51,992 nt of DNA, taken from an archaeon (GTDB lineage: Archaea > Thermoproteota > Thermoprotei_A > Marsarchaeales > Marsarchaeaceae). A model generated the notes under the pieces. The model saw only the letters and a list, made by a program, of their open reading frames with translations, searched no databases and was not told the DNA's origin. The first letter of the stretch is position 1. Each line of letters starts with the position of its first letter. The translations under genes and the position numbers were made by a program. The DNA is taken from the NCBI GenBank assembly GCA_021800035.1, contig JAJYZJ010000006.1, positions 1 to 51,992 of the forward strand. Direction: 5' to 3'. Below are positions 26,279 to 34,762 of this stretch, piece after piece.

Positions 26279-27214
26279 TTGAAGGTGCTCGTATCGCTTG
26301 GCGGGAACGCAATACTCAGGCATGGCGAGAAAGGAACTGCCGATGAGCAGGCCGCGAACGTTAGGAGCACTTCGAAGCAACTCGTCAGGTTGGTTCAAGG
26401 AGGAGCGAAGCTCGCGATTACTCACGGGAACGGGCCGCAAGTAGGAAATATTTTGCTACAAAATGAACTGGCAAGAGCAGAAATTCCCGCAATGCCGCTG
26501 GACATATGCGGGGCCGAGAGTCAGGGCATGATAGGCTATTTGTTGGAAGTGGGACTGGAAAGCGAACTCAAGAGGGCAGGGCTGGATGCCCCTGTCTCGG
26601 CAATTGTGACCAGAGTGGCTGTCGACCCCCTCGACGCAGCGTTCAGACGCCCGACCAAACCCGTTGGTCCCTTTTATGGCGAAACTGAAGCCGCAAGGCT
26701 GCGGGAGGAACGGGGTTGGCAGATCACAAGCGACAGTGGCAGAGGCTACAGGCGAGTAGTCCCATCCCCAAAGCCCCTGGATATACTTGAGAAGAAGATA
26801 ATCCGGAGGCTCTATGACGCTGGGACCATAGTTGTAAGCGCGGGCGGAGGTGGAGTCCCTGTCGTCGTAAATGAGAAGGGCGAGATTTATGGTGTTGAGG
26901 CTGTGCTCGACAAGGATCGAACGGCCGCATTGCTTGCCACTGTTTTGGGTGTTGAAACATTACTTATCCTCACTGATGTTGAAAGAGTATATCTGAATTA
27001 CGGAACTCATGATGAACGACCTCTGAACAGTTTGGGACTAGAGGAATGCAGGAGGTATCTGGACGAAGGGCAATTTCCGAGTGGGAGCATGGGTCCGAAA
27101 ATAGAGGGCGCAGTCAGCTTTTTAGAGGCAGGGGGAGTTCGTGCGATAATCGCATCATTGGATAATGCGGAGAGAGCCCTCAATGGAGAAAGTGGGACCT
27201 TGATCGAGAGGTAA
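26279..27214 (+). CDS. arcC: Carbamate kinase
   Basis: Converts carbamoyl phosphate + ADP to ATP + carbamate, which decays to ammonia and CO2. This is the energy-yielding step of the arginine deiminase pathway. The 311-residue protein opens with VSLGGNAIL, the phosphate-binding loop of the amino-acid kinase fold, and continues ITHGNGPQVGNILLQNE. It contains the carbamate-kinase features PTKPVGPFY, VVSAGGGGVPVV, GVEAVLDKDRTAALLA, LLILTDVERVYLNYG and FPSGSMGPKIEGA. The TTG start, 16 bases after the arginine deiminase stop, puts the glycine loop at the N-terminus as in the family. No arginine/ornithine antiporter gene is seen beside it. Confidence 0.93.
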   Translation: MKVLVSLGGNAILRHGEKGTADEQAANVRSTSKQLVRLVQGGAKLAITHGNGPQVGNILLQNELARAEIPAMPLDICGAESQGMIGYLLEVGLESELKRAGLDAPVSAIVTRVAVDPLDAAFRRPTKPVGPFYGETEAARLREERGWQITSDSGRGYRRVVPSPKPLDILEKKIIRRLYDAGTIVVSAGGGGVPVVVNEKGEIYGVEAVLDKDRTAALLATVLGVETLLILTDVERVYLNYGTHDERPLNSLGLEECRRYLDEGQFPSGSMGPKIEGAVSFLEAGGVRAIIASLDNAERALNGESGTLIER

Positions 27215-27426
27215 CCAGATATAGGTGCGAGCGGACTGACTATACTTGCAACCAGGGAGCCGCTCCGATATTGAAGGCCCACGAACATTGTGCGAAAAGT
27301 TCTCTGGGAGGGGAATAAATCGATTTCATTATCTAAGCGTGATTGTATTTCCGGACTGCGCTTTTTGCCTGTGGCTCCTTTGACAACCGCGCCTCCCGCA
27401 AACTCCAATCCTTTAGGGAGGAAAGG

Positions 27427-27588
27427 ATGTCAGTAGCGGTGTTAGCTTTATCATCAGCCGAACTGGAGGGCGTCCTCAGGCGCCAGCTCTCAAACCCAGG
27501 CGACGGAAGATTCCTGTTAAGGTTACACTCTTGCACACTCAACGGCGAACAGTGTATCCGTGTGCTCGAGGGCGCTGAGATTGAGTAG
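27427..27588 (+). CDS. Small 53-residue protein, coupled to the prenyltransferase gene
   Basis: An ATG at 27427 follows a strong purine-rich site (GGGAGGAAAGG) immediately upstream, unusual in this window. The product has a hydrophobic start (VAVLALSSAELEGVLRR), one Cys in HSCTLNG and an acidic end. No family is recognised. Its stop overlaps the preferred start of the prenyltransferase gene, so it may act as a leader or microprotein gene. Confidence 0.4.
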   Translation: MSVAVLALSSAELEGVLRRQLSNPGDGRFLLRLHSCTLNGEQCIRVLEGAEIE

Positions 27589-28663
27589 CAATCGGGAAAA
27601 CCAGCTCAGTACCTCAGGATTACGGCATACTTCCCGGGTTCGCACATGGTACAGCATCTTGGCCGGTACTTACAATCCGAAAGTTCGGCCACTTACCAGT
27701 TTGGATTCGGTTGGCAAATGGCTTGTCGCTACTAGAGCAGTGGTATTCATAATGACAGTCGATTCTGCAATTTTAGGTGGGATGCTCTCCCTTCTAATTT
27801 CAGGATACAGGTCTGACTTTCTCCCTCTTTTTGTGGCCACCTCGGTAGGCCTAGTCCTTGCCCACGCTTCGAGCAACCTCTTTAACGATTACTGGGACTC
27901 GAAACATGGTATCGACAGCTCTCTAGATTACTTCAGGCCCGCCTATCTGCCTCACCCCTCCCTCTCCGGTATGATGAGCCAACGCGCTCTTTTTTTGCTT
28001 GCTCTTGTGCACTTGGTCGCAGCATTAATTGTAGGTTTCTCTCTCACCTTGGTTAGGGGACCTGGAGTACTCCTGTTTGCAGGCATTGGGGCAGCCCTTC
28101 TCTTGCTCTATGCAGGTGGTCCTTTCTCTCTCAAAAAAATTGGGTTGGGAGAGATTTCTGTCGTACTGGTATGGGGACCGCTAATGGTAGGCGGCACATA
28201 TTACATACTGAATGGAACTCTGCCGGGGGCGGTGATTCTCGCCTCTCTTCCCTACGCCCTTTCGGTGTCGACTGTTCTAATGGGAAAACATATTGACAAA
28301 CTCAGTCAGGACAAAAATCTTGGCGTGCACACTCTCCCCGTGATATTCGGAGAATCGCTCAGCCGTTCTTTCGTAAAAGTACTCATCTTTAGTGCCTACC
28401 TGTTGCTTGTCGTGCTTGTAGCATTTCGTACGCTTCCTATTTGGTCACTTGTCACTCTCTTTACTCTACCAAGGGCTAGGGCGGTATTTCGTGTCCTAGA
28501 CAGTCCCAAACCAAGCGAGCCTCCGCGAGGTTACTCTATGTGGCCGATATGGTTTCTGGGATACGTCTTCTGGCAAAACCGACGATTCGGTATGCTCTAC
28601 TTTGGTGGGCTTGCTCTTGCTCTTGTGCTCTCATTCGCAGGCATATCTTGGGCTGCTCTCTGA
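27581..28663 (+). CDS. UbiA-family prenyltransferase
   Basis: Integral membrane prenyltransferase with about eight to nine helices. The first Asp-rich motif is FNDYWDSKHGID (NDxxDxxxD). The second corresponds to DKLSQDKNLGVHTLP, which binds the second magnesium and pyrophosphate. UbiA relatives attach isoprenoid chains to aromatic rings (menaquinone, ubiquinone or haem O) or to glycerol lipids. The NDYWD...D plus DKNLGVHTLP pattern is closest to MenA-like quinone enzymes, but archaeal lipid enzymes share much of it. The start is uncertain: TTG at 27581 overlaps the small ORF, and a TTG near 27704 (beginning DSVGKWLVATR) would give a compact protein. The next 400 bases are empty. Confidence 0.8.
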   Translation: MSSNRENQLSTSGLRHTSRVRTWYSILAGTYNPKVRPLTSLDSVGKWLVATRAVVFIMTVDSAILGGMLSLLISGYRSDFLPLFVATSVGLVLAHASSNLFNDYWDSKHGIDSSLDYFRPAYLPHPSLSGMMSQRALFLLALVHLVAALIVGFSLTLVRGPGVLLFAGIGAALLLLYAGGPFSLKKIGLGEISVVLVWGPLMVGGTYYILNGTLPGAVILASLPYALSVSTVLMGKHIDKLSQDKNLGVHTLPVIFGESLSRSFVKVLIFSAYLLLVVLVAFRTLPIWSLVTLFTLPRARAVFRVLDSPKPSEPPRGYSMWPIWFLGYVFWQNRRFGMLYFGGLALALVLSFAGISWAAL

Positions 28664-29081
28664 AAGCGCTTGGTTAGGCTCGAAACTACACCAACGGTGG
28701 CTATGCTTCTATCGTTGAGTTGCAAAGCCTTCGAATACAATACCTGTCTATGATTTAGACATTGCTGAATTCGAGGCAACCACTCGGCTGTTGCAGCGTT
28801 TCTTGGCCAAAGGGCGCGTCGCCGACCCTTGTTTTCGAGTCGCGGAGTAAAGAGTGGTCAGTTTTCCAAGATCGCTTTACTAGGGAATCTACAGTCTCAT
28901 GACACTTATCGCCAACGCGCCAGTTTGAAATTTGTACTTCCCACGAAAACGGATTATAGACTATAGGTTGTCAAAAAATAATTCCCAGTCCAGCGCTGAC
29001 TGGCCGCCCTGCTAACGGACATTCTTCTTAGAATATGTTGACATAACTGACGGATTCAAAAGGAAGAACGCAAAGTCGGTT
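28664..29081. other. Left boundary of the accessory island, no gene seen
   Basis: No protein-like frame, repeat or RNA gene is recognised here. The stretch separates ordinary metabolic genes on the left from the decayed gene fragments that follow. Confidence 0.3.
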
Positions 29082-29646
29082 ATGAACCAGAAGGGGCTTG
29101 ATGAAAAAATCGACGAGTGGCTTGCGTCAATCCCGGACAAAGTGACAAGGGTGGAATATCTCAGTAGTATTTTTTCCTTTTGCCCCGTCCCCGGCTCAGA
29201 TTATCAGCCGCCCTGATAAAGAAATAGAAAAGATCGTACCTGCAAGGATGAGTGAAATGAACAAAGCCGGGTTTGGACCCGCGGTAATGCGGCTTCACAT
29301 CGCCGCCCGTGTCCGCAAAAGCCGGTTCTCACAGGTATACGACGGGGCGATTGGGCACAACGCCCGCAGACTCTTCGCCGGCGTAAGACACGGCTCACGC
29401 TACAACACCGCATTCTTCCTTGCTAGGTTCCTACTGTTTTATGTGGGCTTCGACTACCAGACAACACTCGAAATCATGGAGAATTGGAACACCACAAACA
29501 AGCCCCCCATGGATCCCCGCGAACTCGCGTACACGTTTCTGGTAGTCTGCATGCTCAGCCTGAACTCAAGGGACATCAGGACCGTGTGCTACATCCCGGT
29601 GTTTTACCTGAAGTTTCTAAGGGGGTTCGCGAATCCCGACAGGTAG
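29082..29646 (+). pseudogene. Frameshifted primase/replication-like protein of a mobile element
   Basis: Two open segments fit together. One runs from 29082 and reads DEKIDEWLASIPDKVTRVEYLSS, then hits a stop at 29214. The other continues in another frame from about 29205 (DKEIEKIVPARMSEMNKAG) to 29646. The second contains GVRHGSRYNTAFFLARFL, EIMENWNTTNKPPMDPRELAYT, a pattern like the C-terminal helical domain (PriCT-type) of plasmid and viral primase-polymerases. The shift near 29200 and missing N-terminal catalytic region mark it as a remnant. The family call is by pattern only. Confidence 0.5.
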
Positions 29647-29684
29647 AGGAAACTCAGAAGGGATGAAGATCGACCAGCGTCAGG

Positions 29685-29963
29685 GTGGGGCACAGGTACA
29701 TATTCGAGCGAACCGCTCTGAAGATAATGGTCGAGCCCGACGGATTTCTGGTCGCCTTTACGTTTTCAAGCTCCGCATACCTCCTGTTCGTCACGAGATA
29801 TCTCCTGGGTAACAGAATGGCCTTGACCACCGACCCGGACATGGTAATAGTGGAAGCCTGCGAATATGACCTCCAGCGGATAGTGGAGGGCTGGTTGAGA
29901 CTCTACAGAGTCAAGCAGCCCAAGCCTGTCAGGAGTAGAGCCATCCCCCTGAAAAACCTATGA
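29685..29963 (+). CDS. Hypothetical ORF within the decayed region
   Basis: A 92-residue frame with protein-like composition (RTALKIMVEPDGFLVAFTF, then DLQRIVEGWLRLYRVKQPKP). It has no recognised family. It follows the primase-like remnant by 40 bases on the same strand and may be a further piece of the same element or a truncated gene. A regular start is not evident. Confidence 0.35.
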   Translation: MGHRYIFERTALKIMVEPDGFLVAFTFSSSAYLLFVTRYLLGNRMALTTDPDMVIVEACEYDLQRIVEGWLRLYRVKQPKPVRSRAIPLKNL

Positions 29964-29984
29964 GCGTGATTCCAAAAATGATCC

Positions 29985-30407
29985 CTTATTCGGGGCCGCG
30001 CTGATACGGGGAAACGTCCTGATCCTGCCACTCAGGAATGACTCGTTTGATATCCTGGTCATGGTCAGGGTGGTCCATCACATGAGGATCTACCTCTCCT
30101 GATGTCTGGAGTGCGGAGAGTCATGAAGCCCCGTGGAACCTCCATAGTCAGCGCACCCAGCGTCTGGACAAATTCACTGAGCCATGCAGCAGGAACACTC
30201 CTAAACGGGGGTTCGACGCCGATTCTCAGGCGGGACGACTGTTCGGGCCGACGCGTGGGATACTTTTTGTTCATCAGCGAGTTTGTTTTGCCCAGATTCA
30301 AACTAAACCGGGTCAGGGGCACTGGCCCGCTCGATAACTATCTGGGCATGAGGCTCGCAAGGTACAAATGGCTGCACCTAATCGATTACTTTACTTCTTG
30401 GGCCTAG
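29985..30407 (+). pseudogene. Decayed SAM-dependent methyltransferase (class I)
   Basis: The first frame reads ALIRGNVLILPLRNDSFDILVMVRVVHHM and ends at a stop near 30102. Its LPLRNDSFD...HH pattern is that of post-I/motif II of Rossmann-fold methyltransferases. A second frame resumes with GVRRVMKPRGT (the RVLKPGG-like element). It continues to a C-terminus with TGPLDNYLGMRLARYKWLHLIDYFTS, also typical of this group. The N-terminal SAM-binding motif is missing and a frameshift splits the rest. Confidence 0.55.
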
Positions 30408-30752
30408 TCCTGCAAAACAGACCTATTCCTGAGGTTTCGTCCGGGGAAGTAACCTGAACCGAATTGAGAGGTACTGCCGGGTGGCATCGGACTTTTCTGG
30501 CATGTTGGACGCCACCACCAGTTCACTGTGCGCCGATTGCGCGGTTGCGGCAAGGAGGCAGGCGTTTCCCTCATGGACTTCGTGTACGCCCCTCTTTATC
30601 ACCTGCGAGCGGGAATACCCGCACCCTTTCGGGGTGGAATGAAAGCAGGCTTCTTGAATATCGGTGCACGCGCGTATGTGCCGGTACCCGCGGACGGCGG
30701 CCCTCGCGGAATTATGACGCTGGAACAAAATGGGCTGCGCTTTGGGTGGTCC
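30408..30752. other. Decayed or non-coding stretch
   Basis: Short overlapping frames are present but none is convincing. One segment has a Cys-rich look (SLCADCAVAARR) and may be another gene fragment. It lies just beyond the 3' end of the first cyclase gene. Confidence 0.25.
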
Positions 30753-32744
30753 TCAGCTGTCCGGGTCGGCCCCGGAGATGTTCATTTTCTCCAGCAACGA
30801 TATGAGCCTGGGATTGGTCTGTACTGAACCGGGAAAGAGCCGATGGAAAAACAAGAGACCCGGGTCTCTTTCGCTGACGGATTGCTCAAACAGTTCAAAT
30901 GCCTTCTTGTCGTCTCCGAGCGCAAGGTACAGTGTTCCTAAGCCGGCACGGGAAAGATAGCCGCCTTTCACCCTGCGGCGCTCTGCTTCTCCAATCATTT
31001 CCACGACTTTTTCGGGTTTGCCAGTTGAAACATACGCAAAGGCGAGAATTGAGACGAGAGGGTCAATTAAACCTTCGCCGCTCAACAGGCCAGCCGCCCC
31101 TTTCTTTGCCAGTTCCTTTTCAAAAAGATCGAGTTGGTTTTTCACTTCCTGCGTCCTTCCCGTCCTGTTGAATATCATGGCCAAGGTGCTGTGCGACCAG
31201 GCTTCACTCAGTCCCACTTCGCTGCTCATTTCGACCTCGCGAATCGCGTCATCGTGCAGTCCCGCGGAGCTGTAGGCATGCGCGAGAGTAATCCGGCCAA
31301 CCAGGTCAGTCGGATTGAGTTCAACGCATTTCCTCAATGATTGAACGGCTTCTCTAGGTTTCCCCACCACAAAAAGCATTGTGCCATACCACATGTAGGC
31401 GCTTGCGCAGCTCGGATTGAGCGCGACAGCCTTCTCAAAACTTGTCTCAGCTCTGGGCCAGTCCCACTCCAGCTGAAACGCCAGATTCCCGCGGGCCACC
31501 CATGCTTCTGAAAGAGTGTTGTCGAGTTCAAGAGCTTTAGAAACGTATTCGGAAGCCCTTGAAGAGGCTTCTGCAGGTCGCACGCTTATGCCGCACAGTG
31601 CAAGATAGATGTTTGCGAGTTCGCTGTAGGCGAGCGCGAACTCCGGGTCTATTCGTATGGCTTCTTCCAGAAGCTTTATCGCCTTGTCGAAAGCGATACG
31701 ATCGGCATTGTATCTGGCCATCAGATATTTTTCATGGGCCTCGGCGCTTGGAATATGGCGGGGCCGGTTCAATCCGTTCTTGCCTTCAAACAGTTTCAGC
31801 TTCAAGGACGAGGCCACTCTGTCAGCCACTTCGGTCTGAACATTGAAGATATCTTCCAGCTGCCTGTCGTAGTTCTGGGCCCACAGATGTCTTTCGCTTG
31901 CTGAGTCTATGAGCTGAACCGTTATTCGAGCCCTGTTACCCGCCTTTCTCACGCTGCCCTCCAGGATTGTGCCCGCGCCGAGCTCTGGACCTATCTCCGA
32001 AATCCTTTTCACGCTGCCTTTGTAAGCCATCACAGACGTTCTTGCTATAACAGCCAGATCCGCAATCCCCGAAATCGCGGTTATCAGCTCTTCAGTCATA
32101 CCTTCGGCAAAATATTCGTCGTTCGGGTCCGGGCTCATGTTCCTGAAAGGTAGCACGGCGATCCTGTACCTGTCCAGTTCCTGGCCGGGGCCGCTCTTTT
32201 CTTCCCATTTCATAACAACCTTGTAAACTTCGAACGGAGTGTCCACCCCCTTCAGTGCGGGCCGGCCCATCCTTAGCAGTCGGTTTTCCAGCTTGTTCCG
32301 GACCTGCGAGTAGACCTGCTCAGATATGCACACTCCGCCAGCTTCCGCTAGGGGCTGTATCCTGGAAGATATGTTAACGGCGTCGCCGAATATGTCCGCT
32401 GCCTCGACCACAACGTCTCCGATATGGATGCCCACTCTGATTTCGATTCGCTTGCTGAGCGGCAAAACCATGTTCCGTTCATGAAACTTTTCTTGGATCG
32501 CCACGGCGCAGCGCACCGCGTTCAGGGCGCTTGCGAACTCGACCAGAAAGGAGTCGCCTATTGTCTTAACCTCTCTTCCTCCGAATTCCTCGAGGGTTTG
32601 ACGAATAAGGCTGTTGTGTTCGGAAAGCATCCCCAGCGCTTCGTTCTCGTTCCTCTGCGTCAGGGCGGTATAGCCCACTATGTCCGTGAACATCACAGCC
32701 GCAAGCCTCCTGCTCTGCGACACCGATACGACCGGCGTCTGCAC
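30753..32744 (-). CDS. Adenylate cyclase (class III) with FlgO/TolB-N-like and TPR domains, copy 1
   Basis: A 663-residue multidomain protein. Residues about 12-180 form a class III cyclase homology domain with all key residues seen: metal-binding D21 (FTDIVG) and D64 (TIGDSF), adenine-selecting K60 and D121, and transition-state N124 and R128 (GDAVNISSR). It is therefore probably an active adenylate cyclase. Residues about 190-335 (IAVLPFRNMSPDPNDEYFAEGMTEEL... RHLWAQNYDR) match the domain found beside cyclases and regulators in many bacteria (COG5616-type). About eight TPR-like helical repeats fill 340-655. There is no signal peptide. GTG at 32744 is used; GTG at 32723 is possible because the TATA-like stretch lies close to the first. 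This architecture is common in bacteria and rare in archaea, so transfer is likely. Confidence 0.88.
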   Translation of the reverse strand: MQTPVVSVSQSRRLAAVMFTDIVGYTALTQRNENEALGMLSEHNSLIRQTLEEFGGREVKTIGDSFLVEFASALNAVRCAVAIQEKFHERNMVLPLSKRIEIRVGIHIGDVVVEAADIFGDAVNISSRIQPLAEAGGVCISEQVYSQVRNKLENRLLRMGRPALKGVDTPFEVYKVVMKWEEKSGPGQELDRYRIAVLPFRNMSPDPNDEYFAEGMTEELITAISGIADLAVIARTSVMAYKGSVKRISEIGPELGAGTILEGSVRKAGNRARITVQLIDSASERHLWAQNYDRQLEDIFNVQTEVADRVASSLKLKLFEGKNGLNRPRHIPSAEAHEKYLMARYNADRIAFDKAIKLLEEAIRIDPEFALAYSELANIYLALCGISVRPAEASSRASEYVSKALELDNTLSEAWVARGNLAFQLEWDWPRAETSFEKAVALNPSCASAYMWYGTMLFVVGKPREAVQSLRKCVELNPTDLVGRITLAHAYSSAGLHDDAIREVEMSSEVGLSEAWSHSTLAMIFNRTGRTQEVKNQLDLFEKELAKKGAAGLLSGEGLIDPLVSILAFAYVSTGKPEKVVEMIGEAERRRVKGGYLSRAGLGTLYLALGDDKKAFELFEQSVSERDPGLLFFHRLFPGSVQTNPRLISLLEKMNISGADPDS

Positions 32745-32748
32745 GGTT

Positions 32749-32766
32749 TTAAGCGCTTAAATATTT
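32749..32766 (-). promoter_or_regulatory. Palindrome and TATA-like stretch before cyclase copy 1
   Basis: The perfect palindrome TTAAGCGCTTAA (32749-32760) overlaps an AT-rich TATA-like run (to 32766) on the minus strand. The TATA centre is about 18 bases from the first possible start and about 39 from the next, so the true start may be internal. Confidence 0.4.
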
Positions 32767-32982
32767 CGCCATGGCAAACACCGTCAGAAGGTCACAAGTC
32801 TTAGATTAATCCAGTCGGTGAAAAATCGGAATGTTCCGGATGTCCAGGGTAAACTCTCAGGATTGCGGTCGGGTGCGCGGAGCGAAATACCAGTACGGAA
32901 TACATGTACGCAGGGCGCCGGTTGCTCAGCCGTCGCAGGTGCCTTACCCCCCTGGTCACGCAGCTACCGCCAGGGCCGGCAG

Positions 32983-33789
32983 ATGATGCAGATGGTGGAA
33001 CCGCTCGACGACGCATCCGCGGCAGCGCTCGGCAAAGCCGCTTTTCAGGGGCTCGTGCGGTTCTTCCTGGGCGTGTCCCAACTCCGGCCCGACACATGGC
33101 GTGTAGTCAGCGCCGGCCCGCTGCTCGTGCTGCACGGCCACGGGCCCCACGGTGCATTGACCGCGGCCCTGGAAACTGAGCCGGGAGCAAGCGGGCGCGA
33201 CGCCCAAGCGGTACGAACAGGAATCGCTGAAGGCTCCCTGATTTTCGTCACGGCCCTGCCGGAGCATGAAAGCGGAGTCCACGACTACCTGATATCGCAG
33301 GGGTTCACGCGACGCGTCAGTCCCACGATGGTCGCCGCCGCAACCACCCTTCCTCTCGCCGAGCAGTTGCCCTCTTGGCTGCGGGTCAAAACAGTGGGTA
33401 GCGACGGGATGCACGCGCTCCTGTCCAGGATTCAGGTCGAGAGTCTGGGAGAGGACTTCGCTCCCCGAGCCGCCATGAAAAGGCTCTTCGGGCTGAGCCC
33501 TGGCGGACCCGTCGTCCACCTGCTCGGCTTGGTCGGTGACCAGCCAGTCGCCTCCGCCACCCTGATGCGCTTCGGCGAACCAGCCTCGATCTGGGGAGTC
33601 GCCACAGTTCCAGAGATGCGCGGTCGCGGAATTGGACGGGCTATGACTTTGGAAGCCTGCCGGCTCGCCCACCGCCTCGGCCACCAAACGGTCAGCCTGT
33701 ACGCCACACCCATGGGCCTACCCGTCTACGCGAGACTGGGATTTCGTGAGTGTGGATGCCTCTCCTTGTACACCATCAGCCGCACATGA
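32983..33789 (+). CDS. GNAT-family N-acetyltransferase, foreign-looking
   Basis: The C-terminal half holds a GNAT fold: ASATLMRFGEPASIWGVATVPEMRGRG (strands 4-5), the acetyl-CoA loop RGRGIGRAMT, then SLYATPMGLPVYARLGFRECG. The N-terminal half is a second, divergent GNAT-like segment, so this may be a tandem-GNAT protein as found in actinobacteria. Substrate is unknown. The ATG at 32983 gives 268 residues; further in-frame ATGs lie at 32986 and 32992, and an upstream extension looks non-coding. The DNA is visibly richer in G and C than its neighbours and the protein is rich in Arg, Ala, Gly and Pro. Both point to recent gain from a high-GC bacterium. It is divergent from cyclase copy 1. Confidence 0.8.
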   Translation: MMQMVEPLDDASAAALGKAAFQGLVRFFLGVSQLRPDTWRVVSAGPLLVLHGHGPHGALTAALETEPGASGRDAQAVRTGIAEGSLIFVTALPEHESGVHDYLISQGFTRRVSPTMVAAATTLPLAEQLPSWLRVKTVGSDGMHALLSRIQVESLGEDFAPRAAMKRLFGLSPGGPVVHLLGLVGDQPVASATLMRFGEPASIWGVATVPEMRGRGIGRAMTLEACRLAHRLGHQTVSLYATPMGLPVYARLGFRECGCLSLYTISRT

Positions 33790-34019
33790 GTCGCCAATGG
33801 CTTTGGCACCCACTAAAAACGAGTTGGAAGAGGCTATAGCGCCTTAAAGCCAGCTCTGTAGATTGGGATGGAGCCCGAATTCATATGACCGAAGCTTCCG
33901 AGCTACGTTCGTCCCTGATTCATCCCTACGCCCCAAATCATGGAACACTTTGTTCCCAGCGCAGAAGCTCAATCAAATACCGGGAGTTCGCTTGGATTAG
34001 TTGTCGAGGGCCAGATACT

Positions 34020-34235
34020 GGCCGCAGGTGGGCCCGCAATTGAGCGCAGCATTCAGTGTTCCCGTTGCGCCACTGGAAAATTGTCCCTTCACTCGGAGCG
34101 TTTTGTTCCTCCAATCTTTTTCACGACCTTCTCCCTGCACCGGCGAAACATACGCAAAGGCCAGGAGTAAAATGAGACGGCCCATGAATTCCTAGTCGCT
34201 TGACGGGCCAGCAGCCCCGCCTTTGCGGCTGGCGC
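34020..34235 (-). pseudogene. Degenerate fragment of a third cyclase-TPR gene
   Basis: On the minus strand this stretch aligns by eye with the 3' part of cyclase copy 1. The blocks CTCCAATC, CACGAC, GAAACATACGCAAAGGC and GGCCAGC..GCCCC at about 34111-34220 occur in the same order and near-same spacing as at about 30990-31100. Stops and gaps break the frame. It appears to be the relic of a further family member or of a partial duplication. Confidence 0.5.
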
Positions 34236-34246
34236 GCCCGCGCATC

Positions 34247-34762
34247 CTAGCCTGTCTCTGCCACGCGTCTCCATTTGGGATACTTTTTCTCGATGAAATA
34301 GTCGACGCTCAGCCTGCTTGGCCCGTAGCCCGCGTTTACAATCAGCAGAAATATGAACACGAATGCGTATATGATGCCAGTGCCGATATCGGTTGAGCCG
34401 GGACCATACGGGCCGCCGAAGCCCTCCGGAACGCTCCAGATAAGCAGGCTAAGCGCTATTCCAGCGAGATAAGCTGGTTTACGGACCGCACCCAGAATCA
34501 GAGCGAGACCAAGCAGCGTTTCAGACACTGCCACTACGTAGAGGAACAGTGCCGGGTTCACCGTAACAGCCCTGGACCAGAAGCTGAACCAGGGCAGCAT
34601 CCATCCGGGTTGGCCCTCACCGACGGTGGTTATCATGGAGCTGAATGCCGAGGGTGTCAGACGAAACTTCAGGATGCCATCGATCAGCCACACCACGCCG
34701 AAGGCGATTCTCATAAACGACTTAAGACTGTATACGTTGCGTTCGAACCAGCTGTCTCCCAT
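34247..34762 (-). CDS. DoxX-family membrane protein
   Basis: A 171-residue protein with four predicted membrane helices (about 16-35, 68-92, 97-117 and 128-148). The pattern RIAFGVVWLIDGILKFRLTP at the N-terminus followed by SETLLGLALILGAVRKPAYLAGIALSL is typical of DoxX-like proteins. Relatives include the DoxD/DoxA thiosulfate:quinone oxidoreductase subunits of Acidianus and bacterial redox-stress DoxX proteins; the role here cannot be narrowed. The ATG at 34762 is preceded by TTTAATTT about 33 bases upstream, a possible TATA box. The gene ends just beside the cyclase remnant. It appears intact in a region of decay. Confidence 0.8.
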   Translation of the reverse strand: MGDSWFERNVYSLKSFMRIAFGVVWLIDGILKFRLTPSAFSSMITTVGEGQPGWMLPWFSFWSRAVTVNPALFLYVVAVSETLLGLALILGAVRKPAYLAGIALSLLIWSVPEGFGGPYGPGSTDIGTGIIYAFVFIFLLIVNAGYGPSRLSVDYFIEKKYPKWRRVAETG

